This document shows, one piece after another, positions 6,461 to 14,012 of a stretch of 44,104 nt of DNA. Position 1 is the first letter of the stretch. Each line of letters begins with the position of its first letter. Made by a program: the position numbers and the translations under genes. The notes beneath the pieces are model-generated. The model was not told the DNA's origin and did no database searches. It saw only the letters and a program-made list of their open reading frames with translations. The DNA is from a virus: positions 1 through 44,104 of IMG/VR virus record IMGVR_UViG_3300042294_004018; one strand, given 5' to 3'.

Positions 6461-6865
6461 CTGACCACACCGCCCAATTCCCATCACACCATGAACGAGC
6501 CAACCCCTGTCACCCTGCCCACGATCCACCTAAATGGCACCGGCGCCGCCAACCTGGAGGCCGAGTATCAAGCCGTCCGGAAAGCAGTTACGGCTACAGA
6601 AAAATTGCTGCAGGTTGCAACCTGCAACCTGAGAGATTTCTACCCTCAGGAGCCCGGTGCCTGGCAACGCGCCCGAGACGAACGGACCGAAGCATTCCGC
6701 CTGCTGCAGTTGGTGTCGAACTATGCCGAGCAGTGGGAGGCGCATGCTGCCGAAGCCTTGCGAGAACAACGCATTCGCAACCGTGAGCGTGCAAAGATCA
6801 TCGCAATGGTCGATCATGCCGAATCGCGGGACAGGCACCGCGATCATTCCAAAGACGACGACTGA
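6446..6865 (+). CDS. Conserved phage helical protein (IHLNGTG family)
   Basis: 139 residues; an internal Met at 6491 (MNEPTPVTLP) could also start the conserved part. The segment LPTIHLNGTGAANLEAEYQA, then NLRDFYPQEPGAW and long amphipathic helices, looks like a widespread phage hypothetical family (recall, not searched). The C-terminus is very charged (ESRDRHRDHSKDDD). Probably oligomeric coiled coil. It is the last gene before the terminator at 6873. Confidence 0.75.
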   Translation: MPDPNLTTPPNSHHTMNEPTPVTLPTIHLNGTGAANLEAEYQAVRKAVTATEKLLQVATCNLRDFYPQEPGAWQRARDERTEAFRLLQLVSNYAEQWEAHAAEALREQRIRNRERAKIIAMVDHAESRDRHRDHSKDDD

Positions 6866-6872
6866 CCACATC

Positions 6873-6893
6873 GCCCCCATCCGGGGGCTTTTT
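6873..6893 (+). terminator. Rho-independent terminator of the rightward cassette region
   Basis: GCCCCC-ATCC-GGGGGC is a perfect 6-bp GC stem with a 4-base loop, followed directly by TTTTT. It lies 7 bases after the stop at 6865 and before the convergent minus-strand genes. Confidence 0.85.
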
Positions 6894-6951
6894 CATGGCA
6901 AGCATCAAATTCAGTCATCCGGAATTTCCGGACAACTGAACTGCTAGGCCT

Positions 6952-7482
6952 TCAGCTCGCCCGCTCTAGCCAGTCCTCATCGGGCGGGAAAACCTCATCA
7001 AGCGACGGCCAAGGGCGCGTGAAATACTCAGGCACCGGGAGGCGAGGCCGCTGCGGGCAACCCAGCAGCCGTGCCTGAAGCTGGGCACGCTGCTGAGCTG
7101 TCAGCAGGTGGTGGATCGGATCGAGCACTACGGCATCGGGCCCTGCCGTCCAGTCAGGCCACCGGCCACAGCCGTATTCCCACCGAGCCCCACCAGGGGC
7201 CAGGGCCACTGCCAGGCGGTAGAGCACCCCCAGCTGCCACCAAACCGCAAACCGCCAGCCGTCGCCGGCCCAAACCTGCTGCCGGTCAAGGGGCTCGTCA
7301 GCCCGCACCTTCCAGGCCTCAACCGGCACGGCGCCAGATACCACGGCGAGCAGGGCCGCTGCCACTGCATCCCCGCTAGGGGGTGGCGGACCCTGCGGGG
7401 TGGTGTCTGGGGGCTCTGGTGTGGCCCTAGGGGTGGTGGGCTTGCGGCGTCGGGCTGGGGGTTTTCTGCTGTCAAAGTTCAT
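6952..7482 (-). CDS. Unknown Trp/Pro-rich phage protein
   Basis: 176 residues from the Met at 7482 (MNFDSRKPPARRRKPTTP). A basic Pro-rich tail of about 40 residues precedes a compact, Trp-rich domain (VEAWKVRADEPLDRQQVWAG, WRFAVWWQLGVLYRLAVAL) and an acidic end. It overlaps the upstream gene by 11 bases. The last gene of the leftward small-gene operon. No family recognised. Confidence 0.7.
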   Translation of the reverse strand: MNFDSRKPPARRRKPTTPRATPEPPDTTPQGPPPPSGDAVAAALLAVVSGAVPVEAWKVRADEPLDRQQVWAGDGWRFAVWWQLGVLYRLAVALAPGGARWEYGCGRWPDWTAGPDAVVLDPIHHLLTAQQRAQLQARLLGCPQRPRLPVPEYFTRPWPSLDEVFPPDEDWLERAS

Positions 7483-7690
7483 CAGGCGGGCTGACACGCC
7501 ACCAAGCGTTTGTGATGTTCTGCCCAGTGTCACGCACGCCACGCCATTGAGTGTTCTTGGGATTGGCCACACTGCGCAGCCTGGCAAGCCCGCCGGGCTC
7601 AATCTTGTCTACCGTCCAATCTTTCAGTCGCGGTGATCGCCAAACGTCGCCAAGGCGGAAACGGTCGGCAGGTGGTGGGGTTTCGGTCAT
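7472..7690 (-). CDS. Small unknown protein
   Basis: 72 residues: PADRFRLGDVWRSPRLKDWT, then a Gly/Arg/Trp-rich remainder (KNTQWRGVRDTGQNITNAWW), probably a small beta-barrel-like fold. The start overlaps the upstream stop by ATGA. Function unknown. Confidence 0.75.
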   Translation of the reverse strand: MTETPPPADRFRLGDVWRSPRLKDWTVDKIEPGGLARLRSVANPKNTQWRGVRDTGQNITNAWWRVSPPDEL

Positions 7691-8067
7691 GGCTCAATCC
7701 TCAATTTGCATTCAAACGCAATGACCGCCGGCGGCTCGATCACCCCATCAGCGGGATCCGGCCTAACGCGGCGCAGGCAATCGGCGCAGCCATAAGCCCA
7801 ATCAAACTGCCCATCCTCCTGGACGCCGGCACCGGGGCAGCCGAGCACCTCCCAGCCGTGGGCGCGAACGTGGGCGGGACTCCAGCCCCAATGCCAAAAT
7901 TTCAGCCGACCAGCTTTGCGCATGGCCTGCATCCTGGCCTTGATTCGGTGCGATTGCCCCCCGGCGACGGCCACCAGAACGGGGCTGTTTGTTGGATGCT
8001 TGTCTCGATCGCGCAGATCGCGCCAAACCAGCCAGTCCAGCTCGTCGTTTGAGACGGGATCAGACAT
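7687..8067 (-). CDS. Unknown protein with C-terminal Cys pair
   Basis: 126 residues from the Met at 8067 (MSDPVSNDELDWLVWRDLRD). Trp-rich middle (FWHWGWSPAHVRAHGWEV) and a late CxxC (YGCADCLRR). The longer reading to 8349 would run through the neighbouring gene and was not used. It overlaps its neighbours at both ends. Function unknown. Confidence 0.7.
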   Translation of the reverse strand: MSDPVSNDELDWLVWRDLRDRDKHPTNSPVLVAVAGGQSHRIKARMQAMRKAGRLKFWHWGWSPAHVRAHGWEVLGCPGAGVQEDGQFDWAYGCADCLRRVRPDPADGVIEPPAVIAFECKLRIEP

Positions 8068-8404
8068 GGGGCCTCCGCAGCTCCCGGCCAACGGCCAGCG
8101 CGGCAGCCTCCTGCCCTGGGTCAATCGGTGGCCACATTCGCTGGTCTTGCGTGCGCTCCAGGGCGTTCCATCCATCTTGGATGGACGGCTCGGTGTCGGG
8201 CTGGTGACACCCAACCCCATCAAGCAGGTCGGCAGTGGTGTTGCTGCCCCCGTGGCGCTCACGCAGCCAGTCGGCAATTTCGTGGGCAACACCAGCGGAT
8301 CGACGGCGGCACTCGCCGCATGGGCCAATTGGGCAGCCGGCTGCGCCATTGATACTGACGCATATCGCCAGGGCGAGCCGATCCGAGAGGGTGGGATCAG
8401 CCAT
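8060..8404 (-). CDS. Unknown protein with Cys cluster
   Basis: 114 residues. C15, C24, C29 and C32 in the first third (ICVSINGAAGCPIGPCGECR) suggest a metal site. The helix HEIADWLRERH and an acidic or polar second half follow. The coding end overlaps 7687-8067 by eight bases. Function unknown. Confidence 0.7.
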   Translation of the reverse strand: MADPTLSDRLALAICVSINGAAGCPIGPCGECRRRSAGVAHEIADWLRERHGGSNTTADLLDGVGCHQPDTEPSIQDGWNALERTQDQRMWPPIDPGQEAAALAVGRELRRPHV

Positions 8405-8576
8405 GGTGCCCTTCCAGCTCGGTGGCGATGGCTGCCAATTGGCGGCGATCGTGGCTCAGGTGATGGGCAGCGGCGTAGAGGGCAGCGGCCAATGCCTGGG
8501 GCCAGTTGTCTCCACAGCGGTCAAATGCATTCAGTACCGCCTGCGCGGCGGGGCTCAGTGCATTGGGGGTGCTCAT
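8397..8576 (-). CDS. Short helical protein, 59 residues
   Basis: MSTPNALSPAAQAVLNAFDR at the N-terminus, then two helices (WPQALAAALYAAAHHL, RRQLAAIATELEGH). It resembles the small phage proteins built as STP-x-A..AVL.AF. Its ATG overlaps the upstream stop by ATGA and its TGA overlaps the next start by eight bases. Function unknown. Confidence 0.7.
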   Translation of the reverse strand: MSTPNALSPAAQAVLNAFDRCGDNWPQALAAALYAAAHHLSHDRRQLAAIATELEGHHG

Positions 8577-8908
8577 GGCTTCTCGTTGGGCGATGGAATC
8601 GGCGCCACCGGGGCGGGCGGCAGCGGGGTGAAGTGGGTGTGGTAACCGGGCCAGTCGCTGTCGTTGGGGGTGCCTGAGTATGGGGGCTCAACAACGGGGA
8701 ACCGCCACCAGAGGACCGGGCCGTCATCCTCGTGGTACTGCTCGCCGGGGATGGCGACCTCTGGGGCCAGCGCCTGGCGGGCCTGATGGATGGCCTGATA
8801 CCAGTCGGCAGTCCACTGCGGGTCGGTCCCAATCACAAGCCCCGTAGGCGCCTGTTCGCTCACTCCGACCAACCGGGCTAGTGCTTCACGGGCGGAGGGG
8901 GTGCTTAT
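8573..8908 (-). CDS. Unknown protein; expected ATG start reads ATA
   Basis: 111 residues if begun at 8908. The overlap with the upstream stop should read ATGA but reads ATAA, so codon 1 is ATA. The following codons, STPSAREALARLVG, match the start of the next gene (MSTP), suggesting this is the real N-terminus. The usable alternatives are TTG at 8872 and GTG at 8863. The C-terminal half is Pro/Trp-rich (GPVLWWRFPVVEPPYSGTPN). Function unknown. Confidence 0.65.
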   Translation of the reverse strand: MSTPSAREALARLVGVSEQAPTGLVIGTDPQWTADWYQAIHQARQALAPEVAIPGEQYHEDDGPVLWWRFPVVEPPYSGTPNDSDWPGYHTHFTPLPPAPVAPIPSPNEKP

Positions 8909-9336
8909 GGCCCAACCTCCCGGTCCACCGGCTCAACAGCCTGGCGCAGCAACCTAGCCTCCACATCCTTGGCCCATCGCCACGGATTCTGGCCGGCCTC
9001 TACGCCAGCATTAAACATGCCGCACAGCATTGAATACAGCTCGATTCTGTCTGTAATGTTTAGATCTAAATCGAGTTTGCGAACTTCCATCTGTCGATCA
9101 AACCACAGCTCAAACGCCGTGAAGTCCCGCCAATGGTCGTCTACTGCATCACCTGGGCCCCATGGGCAGACCGGCCATGCTGCAGTTACATCGGGCCAGG
9201 ATTCACGCCAACCACAACGACCAGGATGGAAAATGGTGTTGAACTGGCCGGCAAGGGCAAAGATGCCGCTACAGCCGCTGTTGTCCCACCAGAAACGACC
9301 AATCCGGCCGCCGTCGGAGTCGATTTTGAAGGTCAT
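8905..9336 (-). CDS. Unknown Trp-rich protein
   Basis: 143 residues: MTFKIDSDGGRIGRFWWDNS, a Cys/Trp-rich middle (ESWPDVTAAWPVCPWGPGDA) and a helical end (MFNAGVEAGQNPWRWAKDVE). Its start overlaps the upstream stop by ATGA. No family recognised. Confidence 0.75.
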   Translation of the reverse strand: MTFKIDSDGGRIGRFWWDNSGCSGIFALAGQFNTIFHPGRCGWRESWPDVTAAWPVCPWGPGDAVDDHWRDFTAFELWFDRQMEVRKLDLDLNITDRIELYSMLCGMFNAGVEAGQNPWRWAKDVEARLLRQAVEPVDREVGP

Positions 9337-9623
9337 GGCCTCCCCCGGCTAACTGCCACACCATTTGAGATCGGGACGGGGTGGGCCCGCATCCACTCCT
9401 CTGCGATCTGAGCGATCTCAGAGCCTGGCAGCGGGTGCCACATAGTTTTGGTCCACCCGGTTCGGGCTGACCACCGGCCATGCTTCTCCTTGACCCTGCC
9501 GTTGCGGGTCAGGGTGGCTTTCACATTCCAGGTGCCAACCCCTGGGGTGGCCGCCATCGTCAGCTTCCAGACGAGGCCGTCTTCAAAAGTGACGCGTTGG
9601 TTTTCACAGATGGTGTGGGTCAT
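9333..9623 (-). CDS. Small unknown protein, probable first gene of the leftward small-gene operon
   Basis: 96 residues from the Met at 9623 (MTHTICENQRVTFEDGLVWK). Alternating hydrophobic and polar residues suggest a beta-rich fold (TWNVKATLTRNGRVKEKHG), then a helix (SEIAQIAEEWMRAHP). A purine stretch, GGAAGAGG, lies about 7 bases before the ATG and could serve as ribosome binding site. Extending to 9764 adds an atypical segment and was not used. Confidence 0.7.
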   Translation of the reverse strand: MTHTICENQRVTFEDGLVWKLTMAATPGVGTWNVKATLTRNGRVKEKHGRWSARTGWTKTMWHPLPGSEIAQIAEEWMRAHPVPISNGVAVSRGRP

Positions 9624-10021
9624 TGGGCGCCTCTTCCATAAGAAAAAACAAGGGTAAATTGTGTAAAGAAAAAGCCGGGGACTTACTGGTCTGCGCTTGT
9701 TACCGCCCACCTCCAGTGACGGCTGGCGCCAGCGGTAAACCTCGACGGGTCCCGTTGCAGGCAAGAGGCCGTGTTTGAGCTACCGCCAGGGCCGGGCAGT
9801 AGACGGCGTTGCCAGGGAGCGCATATCCGGGAGCCATGAACTGCCCGCCATGCCCCGAGTTGAAACAGCCCCAGACGGGGCACAAGAGCTAGAGCATGGC
9901 GGGACCTCACGGATCGGTAGCTGGCGGCCAGGGTGAGGTTGGCGGCCATAGGTGAACCATAGCACCCCTGACGCGGATCTGATGCGGATCTGATGTAGAT
10001 TGATCAAACCCGCTGCCGCAG
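9624..10021. other. 398-bp divergent intergenic region
   Basis: It lies between leftward and rightward operons. An AT-rich leader sits at 9624-9682. An unsupported minus-strand frame occupies 9683-9949; it begins MAANLTLAASYRS, and an 18-base match (9927-9944) to ssb bases 973-990 lies there. The 11-bp tandem repeat is at 9973-10004. Promoters for both directions are expected here, but I cannot fix them. Confidence 0.6.
9973..10004. promoter_or_regulatory. 11-bp direct repeats, candidate operator of the RHH-like gene
   Basis: GCGGATCTGAT occurs twice in direct succession (9973-9983 and 9984-9994), followed by a degenerate third unit, GTAGATTGAT. The block ends 17 bases before the ATG at 10022. 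Spacing of one helical turn suits cooperative dimer binding by a ribbon-helix-helix repressor. Confidence 0.5.
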
Positions 10022-10183
10022 ATGTCCCGCGCAACCCTGACCTTTCGACCGTCTGAAGACCAGCGCCACTGGCTAGACGCCAAGGCGAAGGCCCTGGGCA
10101 TCCCAAAGACGACCCTGATGCAGCTGCTGGTTATTGACGCGATGAAGGCTGAGGCCGCCACCAGCCATAAGGGCAAGCCTTAA
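10022..10183 (+). CDS. Ribbon-helix-helix-like DNA-binding protein
   Basis: 53 residues: SRATLTFRPSEDQRHWLDAK, then KALGIPKTTLMQLLVIDAMK. The pattern is a short beta strand with alternating residues, a helix, a Gly turn, and a second helix beginning with Pro-Lys-Thr-Thr, as expected of Arc/CopG/MetJ-type repressors that bind DNA as dimers. The stop overlaps the primase start (TAATG), so it is cotranslated with the replication gene and may autoregulate it through the 11-bp repeats just upstream. The assignment rests on pattern only. Confidence 0.6.
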   Translation: MSRATLTFRPSEDQRHWLDAKAKALGIPKTTLMQLLVIDAMKAEAATSHKGKP

Positions 10184-12333
10184 TGGGCGACAAACAAAAA
10201 TTGATCCCCAGCAGTAGGCGCAACCCTTGCCCTGTTTGCGGTCGAACGAAGGACGGCGACTGCCGTGTGTCATCCGACGGACTGGAGGTGATCTGCCATC
10301 ACCCCAAAGACCACCGGCCCGGTGAGGTGGTCACAGGGGTAGATGAGGGGGCTTGGGCATTCACCGCCAATACCAGCGACGGCAGGGCAGGCCATTACAC
10401 CCTCGACAAACCACGCGACGGGGCCCAGCGCCTCCCCCGGCGATCGATCCAACACAGGCCCACCGAACCACCGCGGACACCGCCGGCGCCTTTGCCTGAC
10501 CGGCCCCCGGCCCTGGCCAGGATGACCCCCAGGGAGCCTGCTGGCAGCCCATACCGCTATGGGCCCACCCAGTTGGTTAAACGGGTGGCGCTTTCTGACG
10601 GTGACAAGGCGTTCTACGGATTTCATTTGCTGGATGACAAATGGGAGAAGGGCGCCGGCCCTGACCCGTGGCCCGTTTTCAACCTGGCCGACACGATCGG
10701 CGCCGATGGCTGGATTCTCGAACCCGAGGGCGAAAAATGCGCGGAACTCTGCGCGGCAGAGGGGGTGGTCAGCATTTCCCAGCCAGGCCATGCCCACACC
10801 ATTGAGCAGATCGTGCCCCGCTACCAAGCGCTCAAGGCTGGTGGCTGCCCAGGGCTGATCTACCTCCAAGACCATGACGGCCCTGACCGGCCGGTGCACC
10901 AGCAGGAGGGGCGACGGCGCGCCGAGAACGCAGCCGAAGCCGCAGCGCAGGCAGGGCTGCCCATGATCGTGATCCCGGCGAATGACCTATGGCCTGGCCT
11001 CCCTGATGGCGGCTCCATTGACGATGCCCCAGACGGTCCCGAGAGCGCGATCCTGGACATCATCGAAGCGGCCACCGAGGCCTACTGGACGCTGGTTGAG
11101 GTTCAGCAACAGGAGCAGGAGCCAGGGCCCCAACGATCAGAGCCCCCACGCGATCAGCAGATTCAATTACTACTGGACACCCTCCTCGACCTGAAACTTG
11201 AGCCGGCCGACCAATGGGCACAAGAGCAGGCGATCAGGGCCGAGCTATTCGCCCTGGGGGTCAGGGGCGATGCCATAGACGATCGGATGATGGTGGCCCT
11301 GGCTGCAAGGTGGGGCCTACCCCTGCAACAGGGCCACAGCGGGCAACGCCGGGGGCGATCGATCACCGATCCCCTCGACTCACCTGCAGAGGATCTGCTG
11401 CCAGGCTTTTTGTTGTGGCGCCGGGACCATGTGCTTTTCGGTGCGGGGGGCGCCGGCAAGACCATGGCCGCAGCTGCAATGGCCGCAGCCGTCATCAAAG
11501 GCATGCCGTTTCTTGACCAGGAAATTCCCGTTGATCCCGGCCGGCGCGGCAAGGTCCTATGGATCGGCACGGACGCCGGCGAGGGGGCCAGGGCCATGGT
11601 TCTCGAATACCTCGAAGACCTTGGGGTGGCCGACGATCCCGAGATCATCAAAAGCCTATCGATCTGGACCGCTGAGGCCGGCGATCACATGCCGCCCTGG
11701 TGCTGCTCCCCCAGGGGCTTGCTTGAGTTGCGCGATGAACTGGAGCTTGGCGGTTACAGCCTGGTGATTATCGACAGCCTTAAAGCGGTCTTGGAATTGG
11801 CCGGCATTAATTTCGGAATTGGTCCCGTTGGCACGTTGATGAGGTTCATGCAGGCCCTAGTAGGCCGGCATTGCTCCCTGGTGTGGCTTCATCACCCTGC
11901 AGGCGGCAAGGCCGCTGGCAAAGGCGTACAGGCCGCTGCAGGCTCCCAGAACATCAACCAGATCCCCAGCGGTGTCCACCAGATAACCCGGCACACAGGA
12001 GAGCGAGGCAGCTGCAACGAGTGGTCGGTTTTGAAGCTTCGCGGCAGCCAGTCCCGCGATTTCAAGTACCGCCTTGGGCCCGAGGGGTTTGAGGTTAGCG
12101 ACGGAGAGATCACCGGGAACGCTCGCTGCGCCCTCCTGGATCGCCTGGAGCTGCGCGAGGCCAGCGGTAGGCCCACCGACACCCGGATGTTGCTTGATGA
12201 CCTCCAGGGGGTCTCTGAGGCCACGGTGCGCAACAACCTGACCTGGCTGCGAAAGCAAGGGCTGATCAAAAAAGCGGGGAAGGCCTGGAAGCTGACAACC
12301 GTTGGCCGCAATGCTCCTCGATATGCCTTGTAA
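10183..12333 (+). CDS. Primase/helicase: zinc finger, TOPRIM-like region, RepA-type AAA ATPase, winged helix
   Basis: 716 residues. An N-terminal zinc-binding element has C16-x2-C19 and C27 with C38-H-H. A Toprim-like region (EPEGEKCAE at 180-188, then LIYLQDHDGPD) suggests primase activity. A RepA/DnaB-like RecA fold carries the Walker A GAGGAGKT (420-427), the Walker B LVIID (527-531) and a following WLHHPAGGKAAGKG element. The C-terminal 60 residues look like a winged helix (SEATVRNNLTWLRKQGLI). It should unwind and prime at the phage origin. The start overlaps the RHH gene; a 366-base repeat-rich non-coding stretch follows directly and is a candidate origin. Confidence 0.88.
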   Translation: MGDKQKLIPSSRRNPCPVCGRTKDGDCRVSSDGLEVICHHPKDHRPGEVVTGVDEGAWAFTANTSDGRAGHYTLDKPRDGAQRLPRRSIQHRPTEPPRTPPAPLPDRPPALARMTPREPAGSPYRYGPTQLVKRVALSDGDKAFYGFHLLDDKWEKGAGPDPWPVFNLADTIGADGWILEPEGEKCAELCAAEGVVSISQPGHAHTIEQIVPRYQALKAGGCPGLIYLQDHDGPDRPVHQQEGRRRAENAAEAAAQAGLPMIVIPANDLWPGLPDGGSIDDAPDGPESAILDIIEAATEAYWTLVEVQQQEQEPGPQRSEPPRDQQIQLLLDTLLDLKLEPADQWAQEQAIRAELFALGVRGDAIDDRMMVALAARWGLPLQQGHSGQRRGRSITDPLDSPAEDLLPGFLLWRRDHVLFGAGGAGKTMAAAAMAAAVIKGMPFLDQEIPVDPGRRGKVLWIGTDAGEGARAMVLEYLEDLGVADDPEIIKSLSIWTAEAGDHMPPWCCSPRGLLELRDELELGGYSLVIIDSLKAVLELAGINFGIGPVGTLMRFMQALVGRHCSLVWLHHPAGGKAAGKGVQAAAGSQNINQIPSGVHQITRHTGERGSCNEWSVLKLRGSQSRDFKYRLGPEGFEVSDGEITGNARCALLDRLELREASGRPTDTRMLLDDLQGVSEATVRNNLTWLRKQGLIKKAGKAWKLTTVGRNAPRYAL

Positions 12334-12699
12334 GGATTCTGTAATGAACCAAATCTCAACTTCTTACCTCCCCCCCCCATACTGTTTTTTCTTTTTAGAG
12401 GGATTTCGGGAAAAAATCCCTGAGATCGTTTGCAGTGCAAAAGATGTCAGGTTTACCAAATCGGGAATTTTGCGGGAATTTTGCGGGAATTTCTCAAAGG
12501 GCAGGATTTCGGAAAATCCCGATCCCCAAAGAAAATCCCGGAAAATTCCCGATGTTTTGAACCTCTAAACCATTGCTATGACTGCGATTTGCCGGATTTT
12601 ATCCCGATCCCTGTGTTTTTTATTGGGGGGGGGGGGTGATTTTAAAAAGCTTGGCCTCTCTCGACCCCTTTTCCAGTGCCAACACCCCCACAAGCAGCC
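12334..12699. other. 366-bp repeat-rich non-coding region, candidate replication origin
   Basis: AT-rich and gene-free. GGGAATTTTGC is repeated in tandem at 12463-12473 and 12474-12484, with a third partial copy at 12485. The inverted pair ATCGGGAATTTT (12460-12471) and AAAATTCCCGAT (12542-12553) encloses further GGATTTCGG/AAAATCCCG elements. There is a run of nine C (12370-12378) and one of twelve G (12625-12636). It lies directly downstream of the primase/helicase gene. Confidence 0.6.
12460..12553. repeat. Iterons inside a large inverted repeat
   Basis: A perfect 12-bp inverted repeat frames two and a half copies of the 11-mer GGGAATTTTGC plus related AAAATCCCG elements on the other strand. 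All units share the core GGGAATTTT or GGATTT. It can fold into a large AT-rich stem. Confidence 0.75.
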
Positions 12700-12813
12700 A
12701 TGACCCAACCAGCACCCAAGCGCGAACAAAGGCGATGGACACCAGAAGACATCGAGATCCTCACCGATCTCACCGGGGAGCTGCCCTGGCTCATTTGGCG
12801 TAGGCTGGCGTGA
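12700..12813 (+). CDS. 37-residue peptide, SANT/Myb-like sequence
   Basis: MTQPAPKREQRRWTPEDIEI, then LTDLTGELPWLIWRRLA. The pattern RRWTPEDIEIL resembles the first helix of a small Myb/SANT-type DNA-binding unit, but the peptide is too short to be sure. The stop TGA overlaps the next start (TGATG), which supports it as a real, coupled gene. Confidence 0.5.
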   Translation: MTQPAPKREQRRWTPEDIEILTDLTGELPWLIWRRLA

Positions 12814-13157
12814 TGGTGAACCCTTCCAAGGCAAAAGGCGACAGAGGGGAGCTGGAAGCCGCTGCGATCTGCACCCAGCTGTTCGGCCTGCCAGTGCGCA
12901 GAAAGCTCGGGGCTGGGCGCCAGGATGACACCGGAGACTTGGAAGGGCTGCCGGGGCATGTGGTGCAAGTGGCGAACTGGAAGGACATTGCCGCAGCACT
13001 GAGAATTAAGCCCAGAGAGGCTGAGCAACAGCGCATCAATGCTCAGGCAGAGCACGCTGCCACCCTTATCAGGTTGCGTGGGGGGGAGTGGCGCGTGAGC
13101 CTCACCCTGGAGCAGTGGGCGCGCTATCTGCAGGCTATGGGGTTGGTTGAGGGATAG
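12813..13157 (+). CDS. PD-(D/E)XK-like nuclease, possible Holliday-junction resolvase
   Basis: 114 residues from the ATG at 12813; GTG at 12810 is an alternative. KAKGDRGELEAAA at the N-terminus, then RRKLGAGRQDDTGDLEG and VVQVANWK match the resolvase/restriction-fold order (Glu in the first helix, a strand with Asp-Asp, then a strand with x-V-x-N-x-K). Phages often carry such small nucleases to resolve recombination intermediates or replication forks. It ends one base before the next start. Family level is inferred from motif order. Confidence 0.65.
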   Translation: MVNPSKAKGDRGELEAAAICTQLFGLPVRRKLGAGRQDDTGDLEGLPGHVVQVANWKDIAAALRIKPREAEQQRINAQAEHAATLIRLRGGEWRVSLTLEQWARYLQAMGLVEG

Positions 13158-13808
13158 ATGGGCACCAACGAGTTCATCAGGGTCAAAGTTGAAGGCATTG
13201 GCCAGCTAGAGAAGATGCGGGCTTTCCTTGATCCTAAATTGTTTCAAAAAGCAACAAGGGCAGGGATCTTGGCTGCTGCCACGTCCGCCAATAAGCAGGC
13301 AGGTAAAAGTATTAGCCAAAGATATAACATTGGATCAAGACGTATCACGCAAGACGTAAGTCTATTTACACGTCTGGCGAGCAGGGGAGAAGCAACTCTC
13401 ACATTTGCAGCACGCGCCCCAACTCTTAGCCAGTTCGGGTTTAGGCCCGGCACCCGCGCCACGGGGCTTCCAGGGCTAGGCCGTGGCCGTGGTTGGGGGA
13501 AAGCCACCAAAAGGGGCAGACCCGGGCGGGCCAGCATCCTGCGCGGCCAGCGCCAGGACTACCCAACCACTTTTATGGCCATGGGCAGGGGTGGCGTCAT
13601 GCTGCCCTTCAGGGTCGGGAACAAGCGCAAGCCTGACGGCAAGAGGCGGTTGCAGGCTGTCTACGGGCCGTCGGTGGCACGCATGTTTGACAAGGGCGAG
13701 CACAGCAAATTGATCCAGACAGAGATCAACATCGAGATCAACAGATCCTTCATAGCGGGCTACAAGCGTGCCCTGGACTCCGCCGCCAGGGGCTATGGGG
13801 GGCGATGA
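13158..13808 (+). CDS. Minor tail protein Z-like (gpZ family), displaced position
   Basis: 216 residues. EGIGQLEKMRAFLDPKLFQK, then the motif-like ANKQAGKSISQRYNIGSRR and a basic Gly-rich middle, then SRAFIAGYKRAL-like helices at the end, resemble the prophage minor tail protein Z family, which in lambda helps join tails to heads. It lies upstream of the terminase genes instead of between the FII-like and U-like genes. Adjacent (ATG directly after the previous stop). The assignment is by sequence pattern; confidence is moderate. Confidence 0.65.
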   Translation: MGTNEFIRVKVEGIGQLEKMRAFLDPKLFQKATRAGILAAATSANKQAGKSISQRYNIGSRRITQDVSLFTRLASRGEATLTFAARAPTLSQFGFRPGTRATGLPGLGRGRGWGKATKRGRPGRASILRGQRQDYPTTFMAMGRGGVMLPFRVGNKRKPDGKRRLQAVYGPSVARMFDKGEHSKLIQTEINIEINRSFIAGYKRALDSAARGYGGR

Positions 13809-13846
13809 TGCGCGGCTTTGTCATAGCAAGGGATCTGAGCAAATCT

Positions 13847-13934
13847 CAGTCATACCAAGGGTTTTGGGGGTATTGCCTCAAACCTCAGTCATACCAAGGG
13901 GTTTGGTGAGAACCCAGTCATACCAAGGGGTTTG
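13847..13934. repeat. Three 20-bp direct repeats upstream of terminase
   Basis: Units start at 13847, 13886 and 13915 (starts 39 and 29 bases apart). The first has GGGTTTTG where the others have GGGGTTTG. They are candidate terminase-binding (R-like) sites. Confidence 0.8.
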
Positions 13935-14012
13935 GGCTTGGGTCCTCCCGAACGACACATACCGAGGGAACCACGAAGCCGCGATTTATCTGTTGATAAC
14001 GCTTCGCAATAA

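Noticed and set aside
7916-8677. Long plus-strand frame in the leftward small-gene operon (253 codons)
   Set aside because: Lies opposite five mutually overlapping minus-strand genes; low-complexity, no motif.
9683-9949. Minus-strand frame beginning MAANLTLAASYRS, with an 18-base match to ssb
   Set aside because: The similarity to SSB stops after about ten residues, there is no recognisable domain afterwards, and it occupies a region that should hold promoters. Treated as intergenic; a small ssb remnant is possible but unsupported.
12625-12636. G12 run as a functional G-quadruplex
   Set aside because: A single homopolymer has no loop pattern that can be judged, and homopolymers are error-prone in sequencing. 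Kept only as a landmark.
13847-13934. Repeat array as a CRISPR
   Set aside because: Only three to four units with unequal spacing (29 and 39 bases), no spacers of constant size and no cas genes. The blocks at 3991 and 12460 are tandem without spacers.
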